Shown here: one piece after another, positions 31,420 to 41,124 of the stretch
How the letters are laid out: each line of letters opens with the position of its first letter
Position numbering within the stretch: position 1 is the stretch's first letter
From: Kitasatospora sp. NBC_01250
GTDB lineage: Bacteria; Actinomycetota; Actinomycetes; Streptomycetales; Streptomycetaceae
Assembly: GCF_036226465.1 (NCBI RefSeq)
Contig: NZ_CP108476.1
Span: 2,170,001-2,234,000 of the forward strand
Direction: 5' to 3'
Length of the DNA stretch: 64,000 nucleotides
Notes under the pieces: generated by a model
The model's database searches: none
Told to the model about the DNA's origin: nothing
Seen by the model: the letters and a program-made list of their open reading frames with translations, nothing else
Made by a program: the position numbers and the translations under genes

Positions 31420-32589
31420 ATGCGTCTGCTGCATACCTCCGACTGGCACCTGGGCCGCTCCTTCCATCGGGAGAACCTGCACGAGGCCCAACGCGCCTTC
31501 CTCGACCACCTGGTGGCGGTGGTCCGGGCGCACGAGGTCGAGGCCGTGCTGGTCGCGGGCGATGTCTACGACCGGGCGCTGCCCGGCCTGGACGCGGTCG
31601 CGCTCTTCGACGAGGTGCTGCACCGGCTGGCCGAGCTGGGCGTGCCCACCGTCTTCATCAGCGGCAACCACGACTCGGCCCGCCGCCTGGGCGTGGGCGC
31701 CGGCCTGATCCAGCGGGCCGGCATCCACCTGCGCACCGACCCGGACGGCTGCGGCACCCCGGTGCTGCTCGCCGACCGGCACGGCCCGGTGGCGGTCTAC
31801 GGGCTGCCCTACCTGGAGCCGGCCCTGGTGCGGGAGCGGTTCGGGCTGGCCCGCGGCGGACACGCCACCGTGCTCGGCGCGGCGATGGACCAGGTCAGGG
31901 CCGATCTGGCGACCCGCCCCGCGGGCACCAGGGCGGTGGTGCTCGCGCACGCCTTCGTCACCGGCGGCGCGCCCAGCGACAGCGAGCGGGACATCGCGGT
32001 GGGCGGCGTGGCGAGCGTGCCGGCGAGCGTCTTCGACGGCGTGCACTACGCCGCGCTAGGCCACCTGCACGGCGCCCAGACCCTCGCCCCGCACCTGCGC
32101 TACAGCGGCTCGCCGCTCGCCTACTCCTTCTCCGAGGCCCGCCAGCGCAAGACCATGTGGCTGGTCGACCTGGCCGCCGACGGCGAGGTCAGCGCCGAGC
32201 GGATCGACTGCCCGGTGCCGCGCCCGCTGGCCTGCCTGCGCGGCCGGCTCGACGAGCTCCTGGAGCAGCCCGAGTACGCCGAGCACGAGCAGTCCTGGGT
32301 CCAGGTCACCCTCACCGACCCGGGCCGCCCCAGCGAGCCGATGGAACGGCTGCGCCGCCGCTTCCCGCACACCCTGCAGTTGCTCTTCGAACCGGAGGAG
32401 CAGCCCGCCGAGGCCCCCGTCTCCTACGCCGCGCGGGTGCGCGGACGCGCCGAGCTGGAGGTGGCCGAGAGCTTCGTGCGGCACGTCCGCCCGGGCGTCG
32501 AGCTGGCCGCGGCCGAGCGCTCCCTGCTGCGCGCCGGCTTCGAGCAGGTGCGGCTGGACCAGCAGGACCGGGCGGAGCTGCCCCGATGA
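31420..32589 (+). CDS. sbcD: DNA double-strand break repair exonuclease subunit SbcD
   Basis: A 389-residue metallophosphoesterase homologous to Mre11. Phosphodiesterase motifs are LLHTSDWHLGR, VLVAGDVYDRALPG, VFISGNHDSARR, VVLAHAFVTGG and YAALGHLHGAQ. The SbcD C-terminal domain follows. Together with SbcC it opens hairpins and processes blocked DNA ends. The stop overlaps the SbcC start in ATGA style. Confidence 0.96.
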   Translation: MRLLHTSDWHLGRSFHRENLHEAQRAFLDHLVAVVRAHEVEAVLVAGDVYDRALPGLDAVALFDEVLHRLAELGVPTVFISGNHDSARRLGVGAGLIQRAGIHLRTDPDGCGTPVLLADRHGPVAVYGLPYLEPALVRERFGLARGGHATVLGAAMDQVRADLATRPAGTRAVVLAHAFVTGGAPSDSERDIAVGGVASVPASVFDGVHYAALGHLHGAQTLAPHLRYSGSPLAYSFSEARQRKTMWLVDLAADGEVSAERIDCPVPRPLACLRGRLDELLEQPEYAEHEQSWVQVTLTDPGRPSEPMERLRRRFPHTLQLLFEPEEQPAEAPVSYAARVRGRAELEVAESFVRHVRPGVELAAAERSLLRAGFEQVRLDQQDRAELPR

Positions 32590-35500
32590 GACTGCACCGG
32601 CTGACCGTCACCGCCTTCGGCCCGTTCGCCGGCCGCCAGCAGGTGGACTTCGACGCGCTCGCCGCCGGCGGGCTGTTCCTGCTGCGCGGCGCCACCGGCG
32701 CGGGCAAGAGCAGCGTGCTCGACGCGGTCTGCTACGCGCTCTACGGCGAGCTGCCCGGCAGTCGCCGGGCCAACCGGATGCGCAGCGACCACGCCGATCC
32801 GCACGAGCTCACCGCGGTGACGCTGGAGCTGACCCTGGGCGGGCGGCGGCTGGAGATCACCCGGCTGCCCGAGCAGCCGCGCCCCAAGAAGAAGGGCACC
32901 GGCTGGACCACCGAGAAGGCCCAGACCCTGCTGCGCGAGTGGGTCGCCGACGCCGGTCAGGGGCAGCCGGGCTGGCAGGCGGCCAGCCGCTCGCACCAGG
33001 AGACCGGCGAGGAGCTGCTGCGCCTGATCGGGATGAGCCGCGAGCAGTTCTGCCAGGTGGTGCTGCTGCCGCAGGGCGACTTCGCCCGGTTCCTCAAGGC
33101 GGACGCCACCCAGCGCGCCGAGCTGCTCGGCCGGCTCTTCGACACCGAGCGCTACCGCCGGGTGGAGTCCTGGCTGACCGAGCGCCGCCGCGAGCACGAG
33201 GCGGCCGTCCAGGCCGACCGGCGCCGGCTGCGCGAGCTGGTCGGACGCACCGAGCAGGCGGCCGGCCGCACCGCCCACCCGGCGGAGCAGTGGCTGCCCG
33301 CCGACGCCGAGCCGCACCCCGAGGACGGCACCCGGCGCCGGGCGGCCATCCCCCAGCAGTCGGCCACCGGGCAGGCGGCGGCGCGGGCCGCCGAGCCGGA
33401 CCTGGCCCAGGCCGCCCTGGGCTGGGCCGCGCTGCTGCGCTGCGAGGCCGCCGAGACGCACACCGCCGCCACCGTCGCGCTCGGCACGGCCGAGGCCCGC
33501 CACCGGGACGCCGAGCAGGCGCTCGCCGCCCACCAGGAGCTGGCGGCCCGGCAGCGGCGGCACGCCGAGGCACTGCGCCGCTCCGCCGATCTGGCCCGGA
33601 CGCTGGACCAGGAGAACACCGAGCAGCAACGGCTGACCCTGGCCCAGGCCGCGCTCACGGTGGAGTCCGCGCTGCGCCGCCGCTCGGCCGCCACGACGGC
33701 GCACCACCGCGCCGGGCAGGCCGCGCAGGCCGCCCGGCGCGCGCTGGCGCCGCTGTGGAGTGCGGCGGGCCAGCCGGGCGCCCCCGACACCCCCCCAAGC
33801 GCACCCCAGAGCGCGGCCGACGCCGCGGCCCCCGTCGAGCGGCTGGTCGCGGCCGAGGCCGCGACCAGCGCCGCGATCGGGCGGCTGGAGTCGGCGACCG
33901 CCGACGAGCGCCGCGCCGCCGCGCTGACCGCCGACGGGCAGCGGGAGGCCGCCGAGCTGCGCCGGGCCGAGGAGGCCGCGCAGGAGGCCGAGCGCTGGCT
34001 CGCCACCGAGCAGGCCGAGGCCGAGGAGCGCCGGCAGCGCGAGGAGACCGCCCGTGGTGCCGCCGCCCGCGCCGAGCAGCTGCGCGCCCAGCGCACCGAG
34101 GCCGAGCAGCGGCTGGCCGCCGCGCACCGGCGCGACGAGCTGCGCACCGCGACCGCCGAGGCCGAGCGCGCCCTGCTGGACCACCGGCAGCATGCGCTGG
34201 ACGCCCGCGAGCACGGCCTGGAGCTGCGCCGGCGCCGCTTGGACGGGATCGCCGCGGAACTGGCCGACCGCCTGCGCGGCGGCGAGGCCTGCCTGGTCTG
34301 CGGCTCGACCGAGCACCCGGCGCCCGCCGCCCCGGCCGGTGCCCCGGTCCGGGAGGCCGACGAGCAGGCCGCCGCCGCGGCCCAGCAGCGCGCCGAGCGC
34401 GCACTCGCCGGCGCCGAGACGGAGCTGACCAGGCTCCGGGTGGCTGCCGCCGCGGCCGACGCCACGGCGGGCGAGCAGCCCGTCGCCGTGCTGGCCGGGC
34501 AGCTCGACGAGCTGACCCGGCAGCTGCGCGGCGAGCTGCAGGCCGCCGAGCAGCTGACCGTGCTGCTCCAGCAGCGCGAGCGGCTGGAGCAGCAGGAGCA
34601 GCGGTACAGCGCCCAGCTGCACGAGAGCCGCGAGCGGGTGGCGGCCGGCACCGCCCGGCTGGACGCGCTGGCCGCCGAGCGGGCCGAGCTGGCGGAGCGG
34701 GTCGCCGAGGCCCGCGGCGACGCCCCCTCGGTGGCCGCCCGCGCCGAGCGGCTGGGCCGCCTGGCGCAGGCGCTGGCCGCCGCCGTCCAGGCCGACCGGG
34801 CGGCCGAACAGGCCGCCGAGCAACTGCGCGAGGCCGAGCAGGAGCTGGCCCTGACCGCCCGCACCGCCGGCTTCGCCACGGCGGACGAGGCAGCGGCGGC
34901 CGCGCTGCCCGCCGAGCAGCTGGCGGCGCTGCGCCGACGCCTCACCGAGCGCGCGGCCGAGCGCCGCGCCGTCGCCGACGAGCTGGGCCGTCCCGAGCTG
35001 GTGGCCGCCGCCGCGCTGCCGCCGGCCGATCCCGCGCGGGCGCAGCAGGTGCTGGCCACGGCCACCGGCGCGCTGCGGACCGCTGCCGCCGCCGAGCACG
35101 CCGCCCGCGAGCGCCGCCACGAGCTGGCCGGCCTCGGCCACCGGCTGGCCGAGCTGGCCCGCGACCTGGCGCCCCGGCTGACCGCCTTCGGCGAGATCAG
35201 CCGGCTCGCCCAGCTGGCCGGCGGCACCAGCGGCGACAACCGGCTCAAGATGCGCCTGGAGTCCTACGTGCTGGCCGCGCGCCTGGAACAGGTCGCGGCA
35301 GCCGCCAGCACCCGCCTGGTCCGGATGTCGGGCGGGCGCTACACCCTGGTGCACAGCGACGAACGCGGCCCGGGCGGCCGGCGCTCCGGCCTGTCCCTGC
35401 TGGTGGTCGACGCCTGGACGGGCACCGAGCGGGACACCGCCACCCTCTCCGGCGGCGAGAGCTTCTTCGCCTCCCTCGCGCTGGCCCTGGGCCTGGCCGA

Positions 35501-35747
35501 CGTGGTCACCGACGAGGCGGGCGGCATGCCGCTGGACACCCTCTTCATCGACGAGGGCTTCGGCACCCTGGACGAGCAGGCGCTGGAGGAGGTGATGGAC
35601 GTGCTGGACGGGCTGCGCGAGCGCGACCGCGCGGTCGGCATCGTCAGCCACGTCGCCGACCTGCGCCAGCGCGTCCCCGCCCAGCTCCTGGTCCGCAAGA
35701 CCCGGCACGGCTCCACCCTGCACCTCACCGGCCCGGAAGAGGGCTAG
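32586..35747 (+). CDS. sbcC: DNA double-strand break repair ATPase SbcC (Rad50-like)
   Basis: A 1053-residue SMC-like ATPase. Walker A is GATGAGKSSVLDAVCYALYG near residue 38. Long Ala/Glu/Arg-rich coiled coils flank a zinc hook C569-L-V-C572 (ACLVCGSTEHP). The ABC signature TLSGGESFFASLALALGLAD and Walker B DTLFIDEGFGTLDEQALEEV close the head. It forms the SbcCD complex with the preceding gene product. Its length is normal for actinobacteria. The large antisense frame opposite it is a composition artefact. Confidence 0.96.
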   Translation: MRLHRLTVTAFGPFAGRQQVDFDALAAGGLFLLRGATGAGKSSVLDAVCYALYGELPGSRRANRMRSDHADPHELTAVTLELTLGGRRLEITRLPEQPRPKKKGTGWTTEKAQTLLREWVADAGQGQPGWQAASRSHQETGEELLRLIGMSREQFCQVVLLPQGDFARFLKADATQRAELLGRLFDTERYRRVESWLTERRREHEAAVQADRRRLRELVGRTEQAAGRTAHPAEQWLPADAEPHPEDGTRRRAAIPQQSATGQAAARAAEPDLAQAALGWAALLRCEAAETHTAATVALGTAEARHRDAEQALAAHQELAARQRRHAEALRRSADLARTLDQENTEQQRLTLAQAALTVESALRRRSAATTAHHRAGQAAQAARRALAPLWSAAGQPGAPDTPPSAPQSAADAAAPVERLVAAEAATSAAIGRLESATADERRAAALTADGQREAAELRRAEEAAQEAERWLATEQAEAEERRQREETARGAAARAEQLRAQRTEAEQRLAAAHRRDELRTATAEAERALLDHRQHALDAREHGLELRRRRLDGIAAELADRLRGGEACLVCGSTEHPAPAAPAGAPVREADEQAAAAAQQRAERALAGAETELTRLRVAAAAADATAGEQPVAVLAGQLDELTRQLRGELQAAEQLTVLLQQRERLEQQEQRYSAQLHESRERVAAGTARLDALAAERAELAERVAEARGDAPSVAARAERLGRLAQALAAAVQADRAAEQAAEQLREAEQELALTARTAGFATADEAAAAALPAEQLAALRRRLTERAAERRAVADELGRPELVAAAALPPADPARAQQVLATATGALRTAAAAEHAARERRHELAGLGHRLAELARDLAPRLTAFGEISRLAQLAGGTSGDNRLKMRLESYVLAARLEQVAAAASTRLVRMSGGRYTLVHSDERGPGGRRSGLSLLVVDAWTGTERDTATLSGGESFFASLALALGLADVVTDEAGGMPLDTLFIDEGFGTLDEQALEEVMDVLDGLRERDRAVGIVSHVADLRQRVPAQLLVRKTRHGSTLHLTGPEEG

Positions 35748-35760
35748 CCGACCAGGGGGC

Positions 35761-35970
35761 TCAGCCCGAGCAGGCCCCGCGCTGGGCCTGCTGCCAGGCG
35801 CAGCGGGCGCACAGGGTGCTGCCGGGGGTGCCCGCCGGGTACTCGGTGGCCTCGCCGCACAGCACGCAGTCCGCCCGGGGGCCGGCGCCGGGCTCGGCGG
35901 GGGCGAGCGCGCTCAGCGCGGCGTCGGCCGCGGCGGGGGCGGGACAGTAGGCGGCATCGTCGTCGGACAT
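35761..35970 (-). CDS. Small zinc-ribbon-like protein with two CxxC pairs
   Basis: A 69-residue acidic protein ending with CVLCGEATEYPAG and LCARCAWQQAQRGACSG. The two Cys-x-x-Cys pairs 20 residues apart should bind zinc. The function is unknown. The start at 35970 is chosen because GAGG lies nine bases upstream; the other ATG at 35979 has no room for a ribosome-binding site. It is convergent with sbcC. Confidence 0.65.
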   Translation of the reverse strand: MSDDDAAYCPAPAAADAALSALAPAEPGAGPRADCVLCGEATEYPAGTPGSTLCARCAWQQAQRGACSG

Positions 35971-35985
35971 GCGGTCCATCCTCGC

Positions 35986-36408
35986 TCAGCCCAGGAAGGA
36001 GAGCCGCACCGTGCGGCGCGGGTTGTCCCCGTTGGTGTCGATCAGCACCACCGACTGCCAGACCCCGAGCGCCATCCGCCCCCCGATCACCGGCAGCGTG
36101 GCGTGCGGGGCCACCAGGCCGGGGAGCACGTGGTCGCGACCGTGGCCCGGGCTGCCGTGGCGGTGGCGCCAGCGGTCGTCGGGCGGCAGCAGGTCGCGCA
36201 GCACCGCGAGCAGGTCGTCGTCACTGCCGGCGCCGGTCTCCAGCACGGCGACACCGGCCGTGGCGTGCGGGACGAAGACGTTCAACAGCCCGTCGCGTCC
36301 GGCCGCCGCCTCGGCGAGGAAGTCCGCACAGCGCTCGGTGATGTCCAGGGCGACCTCGCGGTCGCCGGTCACGATCTCGAAGGTCCGGGTCTGGAACGTG
36401 TCGGCCAT
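35986..36408 (-). CDS. YjbQ/UPF0047 family protein (secondary thiamine-phosphate synthase-like)
   Basis: The 140-residue protein matches the YjbQ family: DITERCADFLAEAAAGRDGL, LNVFVPHATAGVAVLETGAG, WRHRHGSPGHGRDHVLPGLV, and PVIGGRMALGVWQSVVLIDT at the end. The conserved His and Glu residues likely bind metal. Family members show weak thiamine-phosphate synthase activity; the real role is uncertain. The length is normal. Confidence 0.9.
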   Translation of the reverse strand: MADTFQTRTFEIVTGDREVALDITERCADFLAEAAAGRDGLLNVFVPHATAGVAVLETGAGSDDDLLAVLRDLLPPDDRWRHRHGSPGHGRDHVLPGLVAPHATLPVIGGRMALGVWQSVVLIDTNGDNPRRTVRLSFLG

Positions 36409-36509
36409 GGCGCCATCCTGCGCTGCGACACCGGTGCGGGACAACCTCCGCCTGCCCGACCGGGCACCGGAGGTCGTCCGTCGAGGCCGGACAGGCCCTG
36501 GGGCAAGCC

Positions 36510-36776
36510 CTAGTGGCGGCTCCCGAAGAGGCTGCGCTTGAGGCGGCGCAGCGGGGCCAGCAGCAGCACCCGGGTGGTGCGGCGCGGGGCCGCGTGCGGG
36601 CTCACGCCGCGGGGCGTCAGCTCCCTTATCAGGCCGAGGGCCTCCGCGGTGTCGACCGCGGGAACGGCGGGCGCGCCGAGTACGGACAGGTGGCGCTCGA
36701 TCCGCCGCCCGGTCGTGCCCACGCCGCACTGAATGGCCGGCACGCGGGGCCTGTTCCGCACTTGCAACTGTTCCAT
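36510..36776 (-). CDS. Small hypothetical protein
   Basis: An 88-residue frame beginning MEQLQVRNRPRVPAIQCGVG and ending in a basic segment (RLKRSLFGSRH). The codon bias is strong from the chosen ATG onward. No domain is recognised. The central stretch (IERHLSVLGAPAVPAVDTAE) may form an alpha/beta unit. The ribosome-binding site is weak (GTGGGA), and 74 upstream bases remain in frame, so the start could be farther out. Confidence 0.45.
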   Translation of the reverse strand: MEQLQVRNRPRVPAIQCGVGTTGRRIERHLSVLGAPAVPAVDTAEALGLIRELTPRGVSPHAAPRRTTRVLLLAPLRRLKRSLFGSRH

Positions 36777-37384
36777 GACTATTCCCACCCCTACGAGGCG
36801 CCAGGGCCGTGAGGCGAAGACTATCCGGGAGGGACGGTCCTCACGCAACCGTCCTGGAGTTCTGCCACCGTATCGTGTGATGACAACTCACGTGGCACCA
36901 GGGACCCCTGGCTCGGTCACGACTGGGCATCGATACGGGCAAACCCGACCGAAACCCGCACGCGATCCGAGCCGCTGACGAAGCGTCAAGGCCACGGTAC
37001 GTCAGCCCCGCCGTCACGAGAACCCCGCCTGCGGGGCGCCCGGGCCGCCAGGCCGCCGACGACGGCCCCCAGATCGTTCGGAAACTGAATACTTGCGGGG
37101 GATTGACGGGCTCGATCCGTCCAAGCAGTATCTGTCACAGTGGCTTCAGTCGCCGTCCAGCCGACCTGAGCGTTCGACTGATGAACACAAAACATGACAC
37201 GCACGACCACTGAGCCTCCAGCTCAGCTTCCACCACTTCCTGAGTCCACTGTCAGGCCTCCCCAATGGTGCGGCGGCCAGGCTTCAGGCAGTGGAGGATC
37301 GGCGGCCGGCCGTTGAGGGTCGGCCAGGCCGCCAACGGTCGCCGGTGCCGCCCGCTCCCGGCGCGGCACCGGCGCCTCTGTACA
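36777..37384. other. Gene-free stretch of about 600 bases
   Basis: No frame here has convincing codon bias. CCAGGGACCCCTGG at about 36898-36911 is a 6-bp inverted repeat with a two-base centre. TTGACG at 37103-37108 with CAGTAT 17 bases on is a weak plus-strand promoter candidate that would read toward the glycosyltransferase gene. A 74-residue minus-strand frame (36986-37210) lacks coding bias. Confidence 0.4.
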
Positions 37385-38455
37385 GTGGCCGACGTGCCAG
37401 TCCTCCTCAGCATCGTCGTACCCGTCCATGGCGTGGAGCGCTTCCTGCCCCGCTGCCTGGACTCGCTGCTCGACGGGCAGGAGGCCACCGACTTCGAGGT
37501 GATCGCGGTCGACGACCGCTCCCCCGACGACTGCGGCGCGATCCTCGACGCGTACGCCGCCCGCGACTCCCGCCTGCGGGTGCTGCACCTGGCCGAGAAC
37601 CAGGGCCTGGGCGGCGCCCGGATCGCCGCGCTGCCCGAGGCGCGCGGCGAGTACCTCTGGTGCGTGGACAGCGACGACTGGCTCCCCGAGGGCGCCCTCA
37701 CCGCCGTGCTGGCCGAGCTGCGGGCCGAACGCGAGCGCGCGGCGGCCGGCGGCACCCCGCTGGACGTGCTGATCACCGGCTTCAGCCACGTCTACCCCGA
37801 CGACAGCACCGAGCCCAACCCCTGGCGCCACCTGCTGGCGGGCTCCCCGCTGGAGAGCGCCGAGGGCTGCACGCTGCGCGAGCACCGGCCGCTGCTGCGC
37901 ACCGTGCTCTCGGTCTGGAACAAGGTCTTCCGCCGCGCCTTCCTGGACGGCCTGCAGGTCTCCTTCGGGCGCGGCTTCTACGAGGACATCTCGGTCACCT
38001 ACCCGGCCCTGCTGACCGCCGGCCGGCTGCGCTACCTCGACCGCTCCTGCTACAACTACCGCCGCGGCCGGCCCGGCGCGATCACCGCCACCTCCTCCGC
38101 CAAGCACGCCGACGCCTTCGCCCAGTACGACGCGATCTTCGCCTTCCTGGACCGCCACCCGGAGGCGGACGACCTGCGCACCCTGGTCTTCGAGCGGACC
38201 GTCAAGCAGGCGCTGACCATCTACGACACCCCGGGACTGGTCCCCGCCGAGCTGCGCCGCGACTTCTTCGGCCGGATCGCCGCACACTTCGCCGCCCACC
38301 GCCCGGCCGGCTACCGCTACCCCGGCGGGGTGGGCGGCCTGCAGTACCGGCTGGCGGCCCGCGACTCCTGGCGCGGCTACGACGAGCTGCGCCGCGCCGC
38401 CCGGCTGCCCCGCACCCTCAAGGCCGGCGTGCGCAAGGGCCTCGGCGCGCGGTAG
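37385..38455 (+). CDS. Family 2 glycosyltransferase
   Basis: A GT-A glycosyltransferase of about 356 residues. The N terminus shows LSIVVPVHGVERFLPRCLDS, EVIAVDDRSPDDCG, RVLHLAENQGLGGAR and YLWCVDSDDWLPEGAL (the DxD-like motif). The C-terminal 150 residues hold VWNKVFRRAFLDG and GRGFYEDISVTYPALL, as in cell-wall or teichoic-acid-like polymer transferases. The start is uncertain between GTG at 37385 and GTG at 37394; no ribosome-binding site is clear. Acceptor and sugar are unknown. Confidence 0.85.
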   Translation: MADVPVLLSIVVPVHGVERFLPRCLDSLLDGQEATDFEVIAVDDRSPDDCGAILDAYAARDSRLRVLHLAENQGLGGARIAALPEARGEYLWCVDSDDWLPEGALTAVLAELRAERERAAAGGTPLDVLITGFSHVYPDDSTEPNPWRHLLAGSPLESAEGCTLREHRPLLRTVLSVWNKVFRRAFLDGLQVSFGRGFYEDISVTYPALLTAGRLRYLDRSCYNYRRGRPGAITATSSAKHADAFAQYDAIFAFLDRHPEADDLRTLVFERTVKQALTIYDTPGLVPAELRRDFFGRIAAHFAAHRPAGYRYPGGVGGLQYRLAARDSWRGYDELRRAARLPRTLKAGVRKGLGAR

Positions 38456-38581
38456 CGCACGCCCCGGGGCTCCCTGCTCGACTGTGGCCTCCGGTCGTAC
38501 TGATGGTATGAAAGGTCATTCCAGAACGTTCGCCAGCCGGGAGAATCGAGCTACGCGGGCCCGGCGCCCCGGGGAGGGTCC

Positions 38582-39250
38582 ATGATCAAGATCATCACCA
38601 AGCTGGTGCTCAAGCCGCTGGCGAAGGCGCTCTACCGGCCGGTCATCGAGGGTCTTGACCAGGTACCGCGCAAGGGCGGGGTGATCCTGGCGATCAACCA
38701 CCTGTCGTTCATCGACAGCGTGGTGATCCCGCTGACCGCCCCGCGGCCGATCAGCTTCCTGGCGAAGGCCGAGTACTTCACGGGCACCGGCTTCAAGGGG
38801 CGGCTCTCCCGCTCGTTCTTCCACGCCATCGACGCCGTCCCGGTCCAGCGCGGCGAGGCCCACCTGGCGCAGGCCGCGCTCAACGCCGCCCTGGAGATCC
38901 TCGAGGAGGGCCGGGCCTTCGGCATCTACCCCGAGGGCACCCGCTCGCTGGACGGCCGGCTCTACCGGGGCAAGACCGGCGTGGCCTGGCTGGCGCTGAC
39001 CGCGGGCGTGCCGGTGGTGCCGGTGGCGCTGGCGGGCACCGAGAAGATCCTGCCGGTGGGCAAGCGCCGGCCCCGGCTGCGCAAGGTGACGGTGAAGTTC
39101 GGCGAGCCGCTGGACTTCGCCGCCCTGCACGGCCAGGCCGGCTCGGCCCGGGTCCGCCGCCAGGTGACCGACGAGATCATGCAGGCCATCCAGCAGCTCT
39201 CCGGCCAAGAGCCCGCCGAGGTCTACAACGAGGTGCCGAAGGCCGCCTGA
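38582..39250 (+). CDS. Lysophospholipid acyltransferase (PlsC family)
   Basis: A 222-residue acyltransferase with the catalytic HX4D motif in LAINHLSFIDSVVIPL and the glycerol-phosphate-binding EGTRSLDGRLYRGKTG. It should acylate 1-acyl-glycerol-3-phosphate or a related lysolipid at the membrane face. GGGGAGGG lies before the ATG. Its 3' end overlaps the ABC exporter gene on the other strand by 28 bases. Confidence 0.92.
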   Translation: MIKIITKLVLKPLAKALYRPVIEGLDQVPRKGGVILAINHLSFIDSVVIPLTAPRPISFLAKAEYFTGTGFKGRLSRSFFHAIDAVPVQRGEAHLAQAALNAALEILEEGRAFGIYPEGTRSLDGRLYRGKTGVAWLALTAGVPVVPVALAGTEKILPVGKRRPRLRKVTVKFGEPLDFAALHGQAGSARVRRQVTDEIMQAIQQLSGQEPAEVYNEVPKAA

Positions 39251-41094
39251 AGCTCCGGCTCGACCGCCGCCGCCACCCCGGCGGCCCCGGCCGCATCAGT
39301 GGGCGCCTCGCGGCGCAGCAGCGCGGCGTAGCGGCCGTCCAGCGCCACCAGCTCCTCGTGGGTGCCGAGCTCGACGACCCGGCCGTGGTCCAGCACCGCG
39401 ATCTGGTCGGCCCGGCGCACGGTGGAGAGCCGGTGCGCGATGGTGATCGTGGTGCGGCCCGCCGCCAGGGCGTCGATCGCCTGCTGCACGGCCTGCTCGG
39501 TCTGGTTGTCCAGCGCGCTGGTGGCCTCGTCCAGGATCAGCACCGGCGGGTTGCGCAGGACGGTCCGGGCGATCGCCAGGCGCTGCTTCTCGCCGCCGGA
39601 GAAGCGGTAGCCGCGCTCGCCGACCAGGGTGTCGTAGCCGTCCGGCAGGCCCGCGATGTGGTCGTGGATCTGGGCCGCCCGGGCGGCCTCGACCAGCTCC
39701 TCGTCGGTGGCCTCGGGCTTGGCGAAGCGCAGGTTCTCGGCGACCGAGGCGTGGAAGAGGTAGGTCTCCTGGGAGACCACGCCGACCGTCGCCGACAGCG
39801 TCTCGAAGGCCAGCTCGCGCACGTCCACGCCGTCGATGGCGACCCGGCCGCCGGTGACGTCGTAGAGCCGGGGCACCAGGTAGCTGAGCGAGGTCTTGCC
39901 CGAGCCGGTCTCCCCGACCAGCGCCAGCGAGGTGCCGGCCGGCACCGTCAGGTCGATGTCGGCCAGCGTTCCGGCCGGGCGCTCGGGGTCGTAGCCGAAG
40001 TCCACGTGCTCGAAGCGCACCTCGCCGCGCACCGCGGGCAGGCGCACCGGGTCGGCCGGCTCGTCGATCTCCACCGGCAGGTCGAGGTACTCGAAGATCC
40101 GCTGGAACAGCGCGAGCGAGGTCTGCACGTCCACGCCGGTGGAGAGCAGCTGGACGGACGGGCGGAAGAGCGCCTGCTGCAGGGTCACGAAGGCGACCAG
40201 GGTGCCGATCGAGACGATCGGCGCCCCGCCGCCGGCGGTCAGGCCGGCCGCCCAGTAGACCACCGCGGGCATCGCGGACATCACGATCTGGATCACGTTC
40301 ATCCGCCAGCGCCCGGCCATGCTGGAGCGCACCTCCAGCTCGGCCAGCTCGTCGCTCTGCCGGGTGAAGTCCCGGGCCAGCGAGTCGGCGCGGCCCATGG
40401 TGCGGCCGAGCAGGATGCCGCTGACCGAGAGCGACTCCTGCACGGCGGAGGAGAGCCTGGCGAGCTGCCGCTGGCGCTCGGTGGTGATCCGGCGGCGCTC
40501 GTTGCCCACCCGGCGGCTGATCCAGACGAAGAGCGGGAGCAGCAGCAGCGAGACCACGGTCAGCCGCCAGTCGAGCGCGACCATGGCGACCACGGTGGCC
40601 ACCACGCTGGTCAGGTTGGAGACCAGCGAGGTGGCGGTGGAGGTGACGGTGGACTGCATGCCGCCGATGTCGTTGGCGATCCTGGACTGCACCTCGCCGG
40701 TGCGGGTGCGGGTGAAGAAGGCCAGCGACATCCGCTGCAGGTGGCTGTAGACGCCGGTGCGCAGGTCGTGCATGACCCGCTGGCCGACCGTGGTGGAGAT
40801 CAGCGTCTGCAGCACGTTGAAGACGCTGTTGACCACGGCGGCGGCGATCATGCCGAGCGCCAGCAGGCTCAGCAGCCCGGTGCGGCCCTGCGGGATCGCC
40901 ACGTCGAGCACGGCGCGCAGCAGGAACGGGGTGGCCACCGAGACCACGGCCGAGGCCGCGACCAGCAGCCCGACCACGGCCAGGCGTCCGCGGTAGGGGC
41001 GGAACAGCGCCAGGATCCGGCGCAGCTGCGCCGGCGGGCGCGGCTGGTCCGGATCGCGGGTGGGCGGCGTCCAGTCGATTCTGTCGGGCCTCAT
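39223..41094 (-). CDS. ABC exporter, fused permease and ATPase
   Basis: A 623-residue half transporter. Six transmembrane helices (about residues 35-310) precede a nucleotide-binding domain with Walker A GETGSGKTSLSYLVPR, signature YRFSGGEKQRLAIAR, Walker B PVLILDEATSAL and H-loop TITIAHRLSTVRRAD. It should work as a homodimer exporting a lipid, drug or peptide. GGAGG is well placed before the ATG. A 12-bp inverted repeat just upstream marks a controlled promoter, consistent with an efflux pump under a TetR or MarR repressor encoded elsewhere. Confidence 0.93.
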   Translation of the reverse strand: MRPDRIDWTPPTRDPDQPRPPAQLRRILALFRPYRGRLAVVGLLVAASAVVSVATPFLLRAVLDVAIPQGRTGLLSLLALGMIAAAVVNSVFNVLQTLISTTVGQRVMHDLRTGVYSHLQRMSLAFFTRTRTGEVQSRIANDIGGMQSTVTSTATSLVSNLTSVVATVVAMVALDWRLTVVSLLLLPLFVWISRRVGNERRRITTERQRQLARLSSAVQESLSVSGILLGRTMGRADSLARDFTRQSDELAELEVRSSMAGRWRMNVIQIVMSAMPAVVYWAAGLTAGGGAPIVSIGTLVAFVTLQQALFRPSVQLLSTGVDVQTSLALFQRIFEYLDLPVEIDEPADPVRLPAVRGEVRFEHVDFGYDPERPAGTLADIDLTVPAGTSLALVGETGSGKTSLSYLVPRLYDVTGGRVAIDGVDVRELAFETLSATVGVVSQETYLFHASVAENLRFAKPEATDEELVEAARAAQIHDHIAGLPDGYDTLVGERGYRFSGGEKQRLAIARTVLRNPPVLILDEATSALDNQTEQAVQQAIDALAAGRTTITIAHRLSTVRRADQIAVLDHGRVVELGTHEELVALDGRYAALLRREAPTDAAGAAGVAAAVEPELQAAFGTSL

Positions 41095-41124
41095 GGAACC
41101 TCCAAGCGGAAGGCGACATGGCGA

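Noticed and set aside
32424..35723. A 1099-codon open frame antisense to sbcC
   Set aside because: It results from the Ala/Glu/Arg-rich high-GC coding of SbcC on the other strand; the plus-strand frame has all Rad50/SbcC motifs.
36986..37210. A 74-codon minus-strand frame in the long gap
   Set aside because: Third-position bias is absent in its first half, no ribosome-binding site, no recognisable domain.
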